Below, piece by piece: positions 1 to 10,452 of a stretch of 64,000 nt of DNA (positions are counted from its first letter, which is position 1; every line of letters begins with the position of its first letter). Source of the DNA: Globodera rostochiensis. Lineage: Eukaryota > Nematoda > Chromadorea > Rhabditida > Heteroderidae. The notes beneath the pieces were generated by a model, which saw only the letters and a program-made list of their open reading frames with translations, had not been told where the DNA came from and made no database searches. The position numbers and the translations under genes are program-made. The stretch lies in NCBI GenBank assembly GCA_018350325.1, contig JAEVLN010000025.1:909799-973798 (forward strand), written 5' to 3'.

Positions 1-130
1 GTGGGTGCCGAACTGGTCGCACCGAAACAATACCGCGCCGAAACGACACGGCGCCAAAACGACACGGCGCCAAAACGGCGGCGCCGAACTGACCCAGACC
101 ACGTGTTCCGTGATCCCGGGTTTGAATAAA
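1..130. repeat. GC-rich short tandem repeat
   Basis: The first 100 bases repeat a 14-18 base unit of the form CGCCAAAACGACACGG several times, with GCGCC palindromes at the joins. An ORF crosses it, but its product is only the repeat translated. It is probably the subterminal part of a DNA element cut by the window edge. Confidence 0.5.
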
Positions 131-229
131 AAACAGATTGGAATTGTTCCAAAGTTAATGAAAAATCAACAATCTAGTTACGGATAAAGCCGAAATATCA
201 AGCGTTAAAAGATTTCCAAACATACAAAC

Positions 230-375
230 ATTCATTCAAATAATCCCCGAATTCGAATTCCCAATTTACTTGAACATTTGCCGCGGCATTCTCTTCCACA
301 GAAAGTCCATCGACAGAATTTGGATGAAATTTCTGTCGTTTAAATTGCTGTCGTACTGCTCCATCTCTTTATTAA
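230..375 (-). pseudogene. SRH family exon-2 fragment
   Basis: Read on the minus strand, this matches the 3' part of SRH exon 2: the end of the third HTH module (KRQ..FHPNS-like) and the conserved tail with VEENAAANVQ-like codons. The similarity stops abruptly near 375, where the AT-rich repeat array begins. Exon 1, the intron and the start of exon 2 are missing. Confidence 0.6.
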
Positions 376-429
376 GCAGCGCCATCATTTCGAGTACCGA
401 TCTGAGTCCAATCATTAACAAACAATATA

Positions 430-1860
430 AAAATCATGGAAATCAGAAATGCATTCATCGTAAAACACAAAACATCATTCATTACTTGAACAAATACAAA
501 CACACACTCATAGAAATAGAAAAGCACAAATAAAAAACACAAAAGTTTTCCTGGCAATAAAAGCAGAAATGCACTCATTACAAAAACACATTAGCAATAC
601 TATAAAAATACACAATGATATTACAAAAATATTACCAATATTACAACAAAAAAAGCACACTATGATGAAATCAGAAACGCAACCATTAAAAACACAAACC
701 AATATTAAAAAACACAAATTTTTCCTGGCAATGAAATCAGAAATGCACTCATTACAAAAACACATTAGCAATATACAAAAAAACAATGATGGAATCGGAA
801 ATGCAATCAATACAAAAACACATTAGCAATATTACAAAAATACCCAATGATATTACAAAAATATTACCAATATTACAACAAAAAAACACACTATTATGAA
901 ATCAGAAACGCAACCATTAAAAAACCAATATTAAAACACAAAAGTTTTCCTGCCAATGAAATCAGAAATGCACTCATTACAAAAACACATTAGCAATATA
1001 CAAAAAAACACAATGATGGAATCAGAAATGCAATAAATAGAAAAACACATTAGCAATACTAAAAAAATACACAATGATATTACAAAAATATTACCAATAT
1101 TACAACAAAAAAAGCACACTATGATGAAATCAGAAACGCAACCATTAAAAAACACAAACCATATTAAACACAAAAGTTTTCCTGGCAATGAAATCAGAAA
1201 CGCAACCATTAAAAACCAACACAAAAGTTTTCTTGGCAATGAAAGCAGAAATGCACTCATTACAAAAACACATTAGCAATATACAAAAAAACACAATGAT
1301 GGAATCAGAAATACAATCAATACAAAAACACATTAGCAATATTACAAAAATACCCAATGATATTACAAAAATATTACCAATATTACAACAAAAAAACACA
1401 CTATTATGAAATCAGAAACGCAACCATTAAAAAACCAATATTAAAACACAAAAGTTTTCCTGCCAATGAAATCAGAAATGCACTCATTACAAAAAGACAT
1501 TAGCAATATACAAAAAAAGACAATGATGGAATCGGAAATGCAATCAATAGAAAAATACATTAGCAATATTACAAAAAAAAAACACAATGATATTACAAGA
1601 ATATTACCAATATTACAAAAAAAAACACACTATTATGAAATCAGAAACGCAACCATTAAAAAACACAAACCAATATTAAAAAACACAAAAGTTTTCCTGG
1701 CAATGAAATCAGAAATGCACTCATTACAAAAACACATTAGCAATATTACAAAAAAAACACAATGATGGAATAAGAAATGCAATCAATACAAAAACACATT
1801 AGCAATATTACAAAAAAAACAAAATGATGGAATCAGAAATGCAATCAATATAAAGAACTA
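430..1860. repeat. AT-rich higher-order tandem repeat
   Basis: The array is built from short words such as AACACATTAGCAATATTAC and GAAATCAGAAATGCA. These form a larger period of about 230 bases, seen in recurrences of CAGAAACGCAACCATT near 673, 907, 1130, 1415 and 1645. Spacing varies (about 220-285), so copies have gained and lost subunits. Both strands are open for 60-110 codons in places, but the translations are only the repeat and shift frame between copies. The right edge runs directly into an SRH pseudogene at about 1865. Confidence 0.75.
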
Positions 1861-1864
1861 AAAA

Positions 1865-2417
1865 AACATAAATTATCGATAAATTCTTCGCAATTAAAGA
1901 TGAATTAAGCAAAATATTCGGCAAAAAAAAAGAATGGAATTAAATTGACAATAAAATTGCAAACATTTAAAAGTCAATCGCAAAAAAATATATAAATGGA
2001 AAACAGAATTTGGCCTAAGTCGAAAAGTGTTCTATGAAAAAGAAGAACGTAAAGATTGGGTAGAGAAATTTGATCAAAGAAAAGACGAGTTAAAGCGGGA
2101 CGGATTCAAAAACTCTTATGATCAAGAAATTAATAAAACTTTCGCAAAAGAGTTAGCCTCAGTTTAAAAAAAATTTACAATTGGAAACGAAAACTTGGCC
2201 AAACCTGTGAGTATTTCAAACCCGATTTTATTATTTATTTTAATTTAAAATTCTTTTACAGCACCAAAACATAAACACTCCGACAGCGAACAAAAGGAAT
2301 TGATGAAACGTTATTATGAAATTAAGGACAAAAATCCTAAAATTAATGACGCGGACATTGCCAAAATCTTTTAAATTAGAAGAGAAACTTTGTATAAATG
2401 GAAAAAGCAATTTCGCT
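1865..2417 (+). pseudogene. SRH family pseudogene, truncated at both ends
   Basis: The plus strand reads through HTH module 1 (YKWK.EFGLS), module 2 (AELKRDGFKNSY, then IYNWKRKLGQT), the family intron (GTGAGT near 2200, TTTTACAG near 2260) and the start of exon 2 (SEQKELMKRYYEIKDKNPK). In-frame stops occur near 1942 and 2165, and another follows the IAKI codons near 2373. The leader and the whole repeat region are missing because the satellite array abuts module 1. Similarity ends near 2417 in unrelated sequence. It is non-functional. Confidence 0.7.
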
Positions 2418-2646
2418 CCGGGTTCGTCTGGCAAGCCTGGCCCTAAGGGTAAATCACAAATCAACCGATCAAAGTCTCACCCTATAATGAATAAAATTTT
2501 TCAGTCTAATCGTATTTCCTAGCGGTTAGTGCGCTGTAGGCATACATAACCCGCTAGTTAGATAAAATAAAATTTATTAATATTGTAATTGAATAATTAT
2601 ATTTAAAATTTAAGAAAAAATTCGGAGATTATTTTAACAAAATAAT

Positions 2647-2960
2647 ATGGAAGAGTTTTGGCGTTTAATTTTTGTGTCATTTTTTGACTGGAAAAAGCCG
2701 AATCCGTAAAAGTAAAATTGGAGGAAACGGCACTAAAAACATTTGATGAAATATTCGGAGAAGGCTGGTGAGACAAAGGTAAAGCCAAAGATTTGAAAAT
2801 GCCGGCGCTAACAAACTTTGGACAAAATGTCCATCTCCAAATCGACCGGCAGAACACCCAAATTGGACAAAATGAACCCAATTTAACTGATCAAAATCCT
2901 CCTACCGAAGTTTCTTCAAACGAAAATAATGATGAAAATGAGCAAAAACGTAAAAACTTT
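2647..2960 (+). pseudogene. SRH family pseudogene, 5' portion only
   Basis: It starts at an ATG encoding MEEFW, like the intact copies. It runs through the leader, the acidic region (LEETALKTFDEIFGEGW), the FGQNVHLQIDRQNTQ box and a single repeat, then breaks into unrelated sequence just after the KRK codons that open HTH module 1. A stop (TGA) replaces a Trp codon near 2769 and the leader is frameshifted. About 230 bases separate it from the previous 3' fragment. Confidence 0.65.
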
Positions 2961-3606
2961 TTACTAGGGCAAAAAAAAATGCTCAGAATAAAACTTTTTA
3001 ATCATTTTGTCTATTTCAGCCGAGTAAACTTTAAAAAAATAAAATTTAAATAAATATGCTGCTACTTTTGAGCAAGAATAAGTACAAAATAGTCGCCTAA
3101 ACGGGCACAAGATTTTTCTAGAAAGACATAAAATGGGCAAAAACTCTCAAATAGGCACAAAAATATGCAAAAAAAAAAGAAAGAAAAAATTACGATCTCT
3201 AAAAATTTGGAACCCCTGATCCAAGCGTTAATGGTTTTGAGTGATTTTGGCCCTGGGTCATATGACCGTGATCGAAATCCGAGTCCAATTGAGCGACATA
3301 CCGATCGATGCCAGGGCGCTGCTCTTGCGTTCTTTTTGACAGGAATCCCCCTCAAGTAAATTGATGGCCTAGTGATTTCTTTTCGACAAGGCTAATTGTG
3401 TGTCGCGGGTTCCGTTTTACGCATCCCAAATCACTTTTACGTGTCCCATGACGGTCCATGATCATTCTTGCTTTCCATAGATGCTCAAATTTAGAAAACA
3501 TATTTATGAATGCGTAACATCGCACAAATTCCCGTTGAAAGGCCGCTGGCGGCTCGCCAACAGCGAGTTCTAAAATTTGAAAGTCTATAACTTTTTTTAA
3601 GCTCAA

Positions 3607-4968
3607 CTAAATCAGCACTCCGAATATTTCATCAAATATTTTGGGTGGCGTTTCCTCCAATTTTACTTTTACGGATGCGGCTTTGTCCAGTGAATTTGTA
3701 GGGTTGGTGGGACAAAGATGAAGCCGCAGAAGATTTGAAAATGCCGGCGCCAACAAACTTTGGACAAAATGTCCATCACTAAATCGACCGACAGAACACC
3801 CAAAATGGACAAATTGAACCCAATTCAACTGATCAGCTTGGACAAATTGAACCCAATACAACAGATCAGAATCCTCCACTCAAAGAGTCTGATCAGCTTG
3901 GACAAATTGAACCCAATTCAATAGATCAGAATCCTCCACTCAAAGAGTCTGACACTCTGGACAAATTGAACCAAATTCAACTGATCAGCTTGGACAAATT
4001 GAATCCAATTCAACTGATCAGCTTGGACAAATTGAACCCAATTCAACTGATCAGAATCCTTCTCTCACAGAGTCTGATCACTCTAGACAAAACGAAAAAA
4101 TTGCTGAAGATGAAATTGAACCCAATTCAATAGATCAGAATCCTCCACTCAAAGAGTCTGACACTCTGGACAAATTGAACCAAATTCAACTGATCAGCTT
4201 GGACAAATTGAATCCAATTCAACTGATCAGCTTGGACAAATTGAACCCAATTCAACTGATCAGAATCCTTCTCTCACAGAGTCTGATCACTCTAGACAAA
4301 ACGAAAAAATTGCTGAAGATGAGCGGAAACGTAAAATTATCGACATTACGCAATGAAAGATAAATTTAAAAAAAGAAAATATTCGAAAAAAGAATGGGTT
4401 CAAATTGAAAGGAAAATTGTTAAGCATTAAAAGTCAATCGCTCAAAAATATATAAATGGAAACAAGAATTTGGCTTAAGTCAAAAAGTTTTATATGAAAA
4501 AGAACGTAAAAAATTTGATAAAGAAATTTGATCAGAAGAAAGCCGAGTTAAAGCGGGACGGATTCAAAAACTCTTATCATCAAGAAATTGATGAAAATGT
4601 CGCAAAAGAGTTGGGCCTTTGTTATGCAACAATTTACAGGTGGAAACGAAAACTTGGCCAAACCAGTGAGTAATTCGAACCCAAATTTATTATTTATTTA
4701 TATTATTTACAGCACCAACACATAAATACTCCAACAGCGAACAGAAAGAATTAATGAAACGTTATTATGAAATTAAGGGCAAAACCCCTATAATTAGTGA
4801 CGCGGACATTGTCAAAATATTGAAAATTGGAGTAAGCACTTTGAATAGATGGAAAAAGCAATTTAAACGACAGCAATTTCATCCAAATTGTGTCGATGGA
4901 CATTCTGTGGAAGAGAATGCCGCGGCAAATGTCCAGGAAATTAAGAAATCGAACGCGGGAAGTATTTG
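3607..4968 (+). pseudogene. Rearranged SRH pseudogene with inverted 5' end
   Basis: Bases 3607-3700 are the SRH leader and acidic region on the minus strand (LDKAASVKVKLEETPPKIFDE), joined at about 3700 to the continuing part of the gene on the plus strand (WWDKDEA..EDLKMPAPTNFGQNV). The repeat region (about 3800-4330) is the longest here and holds an internal duplication of roughly 210 bases (3908 on matches 4118 on). HTH modules 1 and 2 (4330-4665) are frameshifted. The intron (GTGAGT at about 4666, acceptor about 4712) and exon 2 (to 4968) look undamaged, and exon 2 still reads as a complete third HTH module plus tail. Confidence 0.7.
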
Positions 4969-4969
4969 A

Positions 4970-5590
4970 ATAAATAGTCAATGTTAGCAAAATTTCATTG
5001 TCCAAACAATCTTATGGCAGTTTTCATGCAAAAACGACCCCTATTTTCATTTCGAATAACGTGTTTTTAATTTAAAATGAAAAATTTGTAGTAAACCTTT
5101 GTGAAAATTAATTGTCAATAATTAAATGTGATTTTTGACTAAGCCATTCACAAAATGCCCTCAGGCAAATGCCCTGCCACTATCATCGTCGGTTGATCCC
5201 GCATTTCAAATTCTTCATTCATTGCTTCCTTTTTTGCTATCGCATTATCTCTGCTCACTCATTTTAATCATTGTTCAGTAAAAAATGTTTGTAAATATTT
5301 TAATTTAAAAAAAATATTATTAATGGGCATAACCCCTAAATACTATGCCATTGACGGCGCTTTCTATACACGACGTTGTTCAGCAGAGACCACCGATAAT
5401 CAAGCGATCGAAATAAACGAACAAAACGATAATTTATTAGGCATGCTCGAGACTTTAAATTTACCAAGACTCGAGAGTTGAGACTCGATACCGAAAAATG
5501 ATCCCGAGACTCGAAATCGAAACCCAAAAAAGCCGAGAAAAAAATTTCTCGGTTCAAGGAGACCCGATAAAACAAAACTTTTTTTCGACA
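4970..5590. other. Intergenic, with a CTCGAG-rich repeat
   Basis: No gene is seen. Bases 5440-5560 hold dispersed words such as GAGACTCGAAATCGA, the same vocabulary as the hAT-like element at 46626-47153. A short ORF on the minus strand is explained by this repeat. Confidence 0.4.
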
Positions 5591-5639
5591 TTTCATGTTG
5601 GTTTTTGGCTGAGTTGCATTTCGTGGCTTTGACGGCTAG

Positions 5640-6190
5640 CCGAAACTTGCGGCCCAAAATTTGCGGCCCGTAACTTGCGGCCCTTAACTTGCGGCCCGAA
5701 ACATGCGGCCTTAATTAAAGCAAAAAAAATCAATGATAAAATCAACTTTTCACACAATTTTTGGCGGCATTGATAAAAAATAAAAGAAAATAATAGTTTG
5801 ATACCCGATCCGGGGCGTTTTAACTAGGCCACGAGTTAAAAAATGCATAAACAATGATTAAGCCTTGAAAAATCTGAGACTTTTGATCGGAATGTAAATC
5901 CAAACGACGATCAGCTTAATGACGCGTTTGCGGGCGGTACAATACCGACTCGCTAGAACAATTTTGATCAGTGGGACTACTAGTCCAGACAATATGAGCT
6001 ATTAACTTTTACTTGCATTTTTATGACAAAATGGTGTAATAAATTACCAAGATTAAAAGTTATTTTGTCATTTTTTCTTTTCTTTTTTTTTGCTTTAATT
6101 AGGGCAGCAAAGTTCGGGCCGCAAGTTTCGGGCCGCAAGTTTCGGGGCCGCAAATTTCGGGGCCGCAAAATTCGGGCCGCAAGCTTCGCA
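5640..6190. mobile_element. Fold-back element with GCGGCCC-repeat arms
   Basis: The left arm (about 5640-5745) carries five tandem AACTTGCGGCCC-type units, then TTAATTAAAGCAAAAAAAATC. The right arm (about 6060-6190) carries the reverse complement: TTTTTTGCTTTAATTAGG followed by tandem GGGCCGCAAGTTTC units. The two arms can pair around a loop of about 300 bases. No transposase ORF is present. A partial copy of the right arm occurs at about 59545-59590. It is probably a non-autonomous DNA element; I could not fix the exact ends or a target duplication. Confidence 0.6.
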
Positions 6191-6394
6191 CCACCGCTTT
6201 GACACTTTGTGTCTTCGATAGCTCGTGGCTTCGACATTATTTTTGTTCATCCGATGTAAAGTTAAAAATCGGTTCTTCAACAAAATTGTTTTTTTAATTT
6301 AAATGCCAACAGAAGCGGAAATGTCACTTTTCCACCGGGGCGAATTTGAATTATTTAAAAATATATTTTTTTCATTTGACTATTATTAATCGAT

Positions 6395-6674
6395 CGCCAT
6401 TTTTATAAAATCGTGAATATTATAATTCTATAAAGTCCAAGAATAATATTGATTCGGGTGAGAATCATTTATATGAATGCCCATTTCAATTGTGGGTTGT
6501 CATTTATTACTTTCAATCATTTTTTTTTGCTAAAGCTAAATAATATTTATTAATATTTAAAATTTGAATATTAAAAGAAATTATTTAACACAAAAATAAT
6601 TTTATTGACAAATTTGCAGCATTTAAATTATAAAATTAATTGTAAATCCAGAAATTGTTTTTTGCCCAACTAAA
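6395..6674 (+). promoter_or_regulatory. Conserved SRH upstream block
   Basis: Sequence upstream of the intact gene is shared with other SRH copies: ATATGAATGCCCATTTCAAT, then TCATTTATTACTTTCAATC (6501-6519, about 160 bases before the ATG), then TAATATTTATTAATATT. Equivalent blocks occur before the genes at 9840, 13023, 25039, 45045, 47905, 53644 and 55894. A role in transcription is inferred from position and conservation. Confidence 0.5.
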
Positions 6675-7726
6675 ATGGAATTTTGGATTTTAATTTTGGT
6701 CTCAATTTTTGCAACAAATTTGCTCGACAAAGCCGAATCCGTACAATTGGAGGAATTGGAAGAATTGCCACTCCAAACATTTGACGAATTATTCGTAGAT
6801 GAATGGTTGGACAAAGATGAAGCCGAAGATTTAAAAACACCGGCGCCAACAAACTTTGGACAAAATGTCCATCACCAAATCGACCGACAGAACACCCAAA
6901 TTGGACAAATTGAACTCAATTCAACTGATCAAATTGGACAAATTGAACCGAATTCAACTGATCAGAATCCTCCTCTCACAGAGTCTGATCACTCTGATAA
7001 TGCCAAAAATGGTGAAGAACAGAATGAAGTTTCTTTAAACGAAAATATTGCTGAAAACGAGCGAAAACGTAAAATTATCGACGAATTCCTCGCAATAAAA
7101 GACGAATTTAAGCAAAAAGCGAAATTTTCGTCAAAGGAATGGACTCATATTGAGGTGAAAATTGCTAATCATTTAAAAGTCAATCGCAAAAAAATATACG
7201 AATGGAAAAAAGAATTTGGCCTGACTCATAACTTCTATGCAAAAGAACAACGTAAACATTTGGTAGAATATTTTGATCAGAAGAAAGCCGAGTTAAAGCG
7301 GGACGGATTCAAAAACTCTTATCCCACTAAAATAAATGAAACTGTCGCAAAAGAGTTGGGCATAACTGATAGAACAATTTATAATTGGAAACGTAAACTT
7401 GGCCAAACCGGTGAGTATTTCGAGACCAAATTTATTTATTTATTTATATTAATTAAAATTCTTTTACAGCATCAAAACATATATACGCCCACAGCGAACA
7501 AAAGGAATTGATGAAAAGTTATTATGAAATTAAGAACCAAAATCCTAAATTTAGAGACGAGGACATTGCTAAAACCATTAAAATTGGAACACGCACTTTG
7601 TATAAATGGAAAAAACAATTTAAACGACAGCAATTTCATCCAAATTCTGTCGATGGACATTCTGTGGAAGGGAATGCCGCGGCAAATGTTCAGGAAATTG
7701 GGAACTCGAACTCGGGAATTATTTGA
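6675..7726 (+). CDS. SRH family protein, complete two-exon gene
   Basis: Exon 1 is 6675-7410, the intron 7411-7469 (GTGAGT...TTTTACAG, 59 bp, phase 1) and exon 2 7470-7726, giving 330 codons. Residues 1-22 form a short hydrophobic leader (FWILILVSIFATN), probably a signal peptide. Residues 23-53 are acidic. FGQNVHHQIDRQNTQ lies at 61-75, followed by two 11-residue repeats (IGQIEPNSTDQ type) and NPPLTESDHS to 107. Three related modules of about 50 residues follow, near 132-183, 192-244 and 256-304, each ending in a recognition-helix-like motif (KIYEWKKEFGL, TIYNWKRKLGQ, TLYKWKKQFK). The tail HPNSVDGHSVEGNAAANVQ closes the protein. The start is supported by the conserved CCCAA-TAAAATG context. 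The modules resemble homeodomain-like or transposase-type HTHs. I do not recognise the family; a secreted DNA-binding or effector role is inference. Confidence 0.78.
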
Positions 7727-8499
7727 ATGAAACGATGATCAATAGAATTTTCGACATTTCAGAAAAAAGCCAAGCGGTTTAATTCGTTTATAAAAGTTTA
7801 ATGTGAAAAAGAACCTTTTTTAAAATAAGCTTTTCACAAATTTTCGAATTGTTTAGCTTTGCTTTATTTAAGAATTTCCAAAATTAACCGATTAATTCCA
7901 GAATTAACCGATTTCCAAAATAAACCGTAACATAGGCTTTATATTCCACCTTACCGGCATTCTTTCAATTTAAATTTTACACTTTATAAAAACTGAAGTA
8001 GAATATAATCTGGGATATTTTGATCCAGCTAGCTCTATGCTTTTGAAATAGCCTTTTGCCAAATTGCTACATATGTTTAAAGTGCGCGACAATTAGTCTG
8101 AACTTTGCAAGGGTATGACAATTGGTGGATGTTTGAGCCCACATTCTTCACGACGAGAGCGACACATTCAGCATGTTTGAACTCATCTGTGTCTTTAAAA
8201 TCCCTAAAATTTTATTTATTTTTGAGTCTCAGAATCGGTTGCCTTTTTCATGTCGCGCCGCCCCCATCGCGCAAGAACAACCCATCCCTAAAAAAAGTTC
8301 AAATAATTATTTATGAAATTTTTAGTTGCAAATCTTTTTCTCGGCTCCCGTACCCATTTTGTCGAATTTCAAAAAAGTGTCGATCATCGTAGCAAAACAT
8401 TCAAAAAGCCGTAAAATTATTTGGTGTTTAATTTTAAATTGTGAAAGTTTCAGCTTGTTAACATTTCCCCTATGTAGAGATTTTTAGCAAATATTTAAG
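7727..8499. other. Intergenic, no gene seen
   Basis: The sequence is AT-rich. A 95-codon plus-strand frame at 8105-8392 has no recognisable motif, no conserved start context and mixed composition, and is not called. Confidence 0.4.
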
Positions 8500-9122
8500 A
8501 ATAAATCTCACCGGTTTTTCGACTTATGCCTAATTCTTTTTTCCATTCATATATTTTTGTGCGATTGAATTTTCTCCTCAATTTGAGTTTTTTTGTTTGT
8601 TGAAATTTTCCTTTTTGCTTAAATTCGTCTTTCATTTCGTAGAATTTGTCGATATTTTACGTTTTCGCTCATCTTTAGCTATATTTTCGTTTGAAGAAAC
8701 TTTGGTCTGTTCTTCCCCATTTTTGGCATTACCAGAGTGATCAGACTCTGTGAGAGGAGGATTCTGATCAGTTGAATTGGGTTCAATTTGTCCAGAGTGA
8801 TCAGACTCTGTAAGCGGAGGATTCTGATCAGTTGAATTGGGTTCAATTTGTCCATAATGATCAGACTCTGTGAGTGTAGGATTCCTGATCAGTTGAATTA
8901 GATTCAATTTGTCCAGAGTGATTAGACTCTGTGAGAAAAGGATTCTGATAATTTGAATTGGATTCAATTTGTCCATAATGATCAGACTCTGTGAGAGGAG
9001 GATTCTGATCAGTTGAATTGGGTTCAATTTGTCTAGAGTGATCAGATTCTGAATCCTTCTCCGAATATTTCATAAAATGTCTGCTGTAGCAATCTTCTAA
9101 TTGTACGGTTCGGCCTTGTCCA
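8500..9122 (-). pseudogene. SRH pseudogene, 3' truncated
   Basis: On the minus strand, residual leader codons (LDKAEP near 9110), an acidic segment with a deletion, and a long repeat tract (about 8750-9040) alternating GQIEPNSTDQ and NPPLTESDHS at least four times are followed by HTH module 1 (to about 8500, IYEWKKE-like). Module 2, the intron and exon 2 are absent. The FGQNVHHQIDRQ box is also missing because the acidic region is fused directly to the repeats. Confidence 0.65.
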
Positions 9123-9540
9123 GTGAAAACGAACCTCAAGCGGCTTAGGCCTATGCCTAATAAACCCCTAAGTCTCTAACTTTCCCCCAGTTATTCTCTC
9201 CGGCTTTGGGGTTACTTAAAAAAAAAGTCGTTTTTTCCTTAATTTTAACCGATTCAAAACCCGCTTTAAATTCTCTATTTTTATTTTCTATTGACCAATT
9301 CGTAATTAGCGCATCAAATAACGTTTTACAGAAGTTTCAGAATCAACAATTTTTTTTAAAATTTTGACAAAAAGAGCCCCATTTTGAAAGCCACTTCTCC
9401 ACACTTGCCATTATTGTGCCATTTCATGTAACTTTGTGAAAACCGAGTAATTTTTTTATCAATTCGGCGGAGTCTAGCGGCACCGCCGACCCCTTCCCCA
9501 GAGAAGCAGAATTCTCAAATAAAAATGTTTAGTTAAAAAA
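9123..9540. other. Intergenic with one GC palindrome
   Basis: It holds one copy (9466-9487) of the dispersed palindrome GGCGGNGYCNANNGGCRCCGCC in minus orientation, flanked by AT-rich sequence typical of that element. No gene is seen. Confidence 0.4.
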
Positions 9541-9639
9541 TATTTTTCATTTGACTATTGACAATCGATCGCTATTTTTATAAAATCGTGGATATTATTA
9601 TTCTATGAGGCCCTAGGAATATTGATTTGCTTCCGGTTC

Positions 9640-9839
9640 AAAAGGGAATATTGATTTGGGCGAGATAATTATTAAAAAAATATCATTTATATGAATGCCC
9701 ATTTCAATTGTGAGCTGTCATTTATTTCTTTCAATCTATTTTTGCTAAAGCTAAATAATATTAATATTTAAAAATTTGAATATTAAAAGAAATTTTTTAA
9801 TTTTAAGAGAATTTTTGACATAAATTCTTCTAACACAAA
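9640..9839 (+). promoter_or_regulatory. SRH upstream block of a truncated copy
   Basis: ATATGAATGCCCATTTCAAT, TGTCATTTATT and TAATATTTAAAAATTTG occur in the same order as before intact genes, preceded by AATATTGATTTG and CGGTTCAAAAG words. The block is joined directly to repeat-region codons because the leader exon part is deleted. Confidence 0.45.
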
Positions 9840-10452
9840 GTTCCTCCTCTCACAGAGTCTGCTCACTTTGGACAAATTGAACCCAATTCAACTGATAAGA
9901 ATGCTCCTCTCACAGAGTCTGATCACTTTGGACAAATTGAACCCAATTCAACTGATCAGAATCCTCTTCTTACAGGCTCTGATCACTTTGGACAAATTGA
10001 ACCCAATTCAACTGATCAGAATCCTCTTCTCACAGAGTCTGATCACTTTGGACAAATTGAACCCAATTCAACTGATCAGAATCCTCTTCACAGAGTCTGT
10101 TCACTCTGATAATGCAAAAAATGGGGAAGAACAGAACGAAGTTTCTTTAACCAAAAATATTACTAATGATGAGCAAAAACGTAAAATTATCGACAAATTC
10201 TACAAAATGAGAGACGAATTTAAGAAAAAAGGAAAATATTCAAAAAAAGAATGAACGCAAATTGAGGATAAAATTGCTAAACATTTAAAAGTCAATCGCT
10301 CAAAAATATATAAATGGAAAAAAGAATTTGGCCTAAGTCAGTTTTATGGAAAAGAAGAACGTAAACATTTGGTAGAGAAATTTAATCAAAAGAAAGCCGA
10401 GTTAATGCAGGACCGGATTTAAAAACTCGTATCCCACTCAAATAAATGAAAC
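9840..10452 (+). pseudogene. SRH pseudogene lacking leader and exon 2
   Basis: It contains five near-identical repeat blocks of about 63 bases (9840-10110), then HTH module 1 (KRKIIDKF..., YKWKKEFGLS) and most of module 2, ending abruptly after the INET codons at about 10452. The leader and acidic region are deleted. A TGA at 10252 replaces the Trp codon in module 1. The repeat blocks are more alike to each other than to other copies, suggesting recent tandem amplification. Confidence 0.65.

Noticed and set aside
430..1860. Lys/Ile/Asn-rich ORFs and their Cys/Phe-rich antisense near the window start
   Set aside because: All are translations of the AT-rich tandem array and change frame between units.
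430..1860. CRISPR-like array
   Set aside because: The repeats are not separated by unique spacers of constant length, and the context is eukaryotic.
3800..4330. LDKLNPIQLIRILLSQSLIT-type repeat proteins in several places
   Set aside because: They are the +1 frame of the SRH repeat region; the GQIEPNSTDQ frame is the one continuous with leader and modules.
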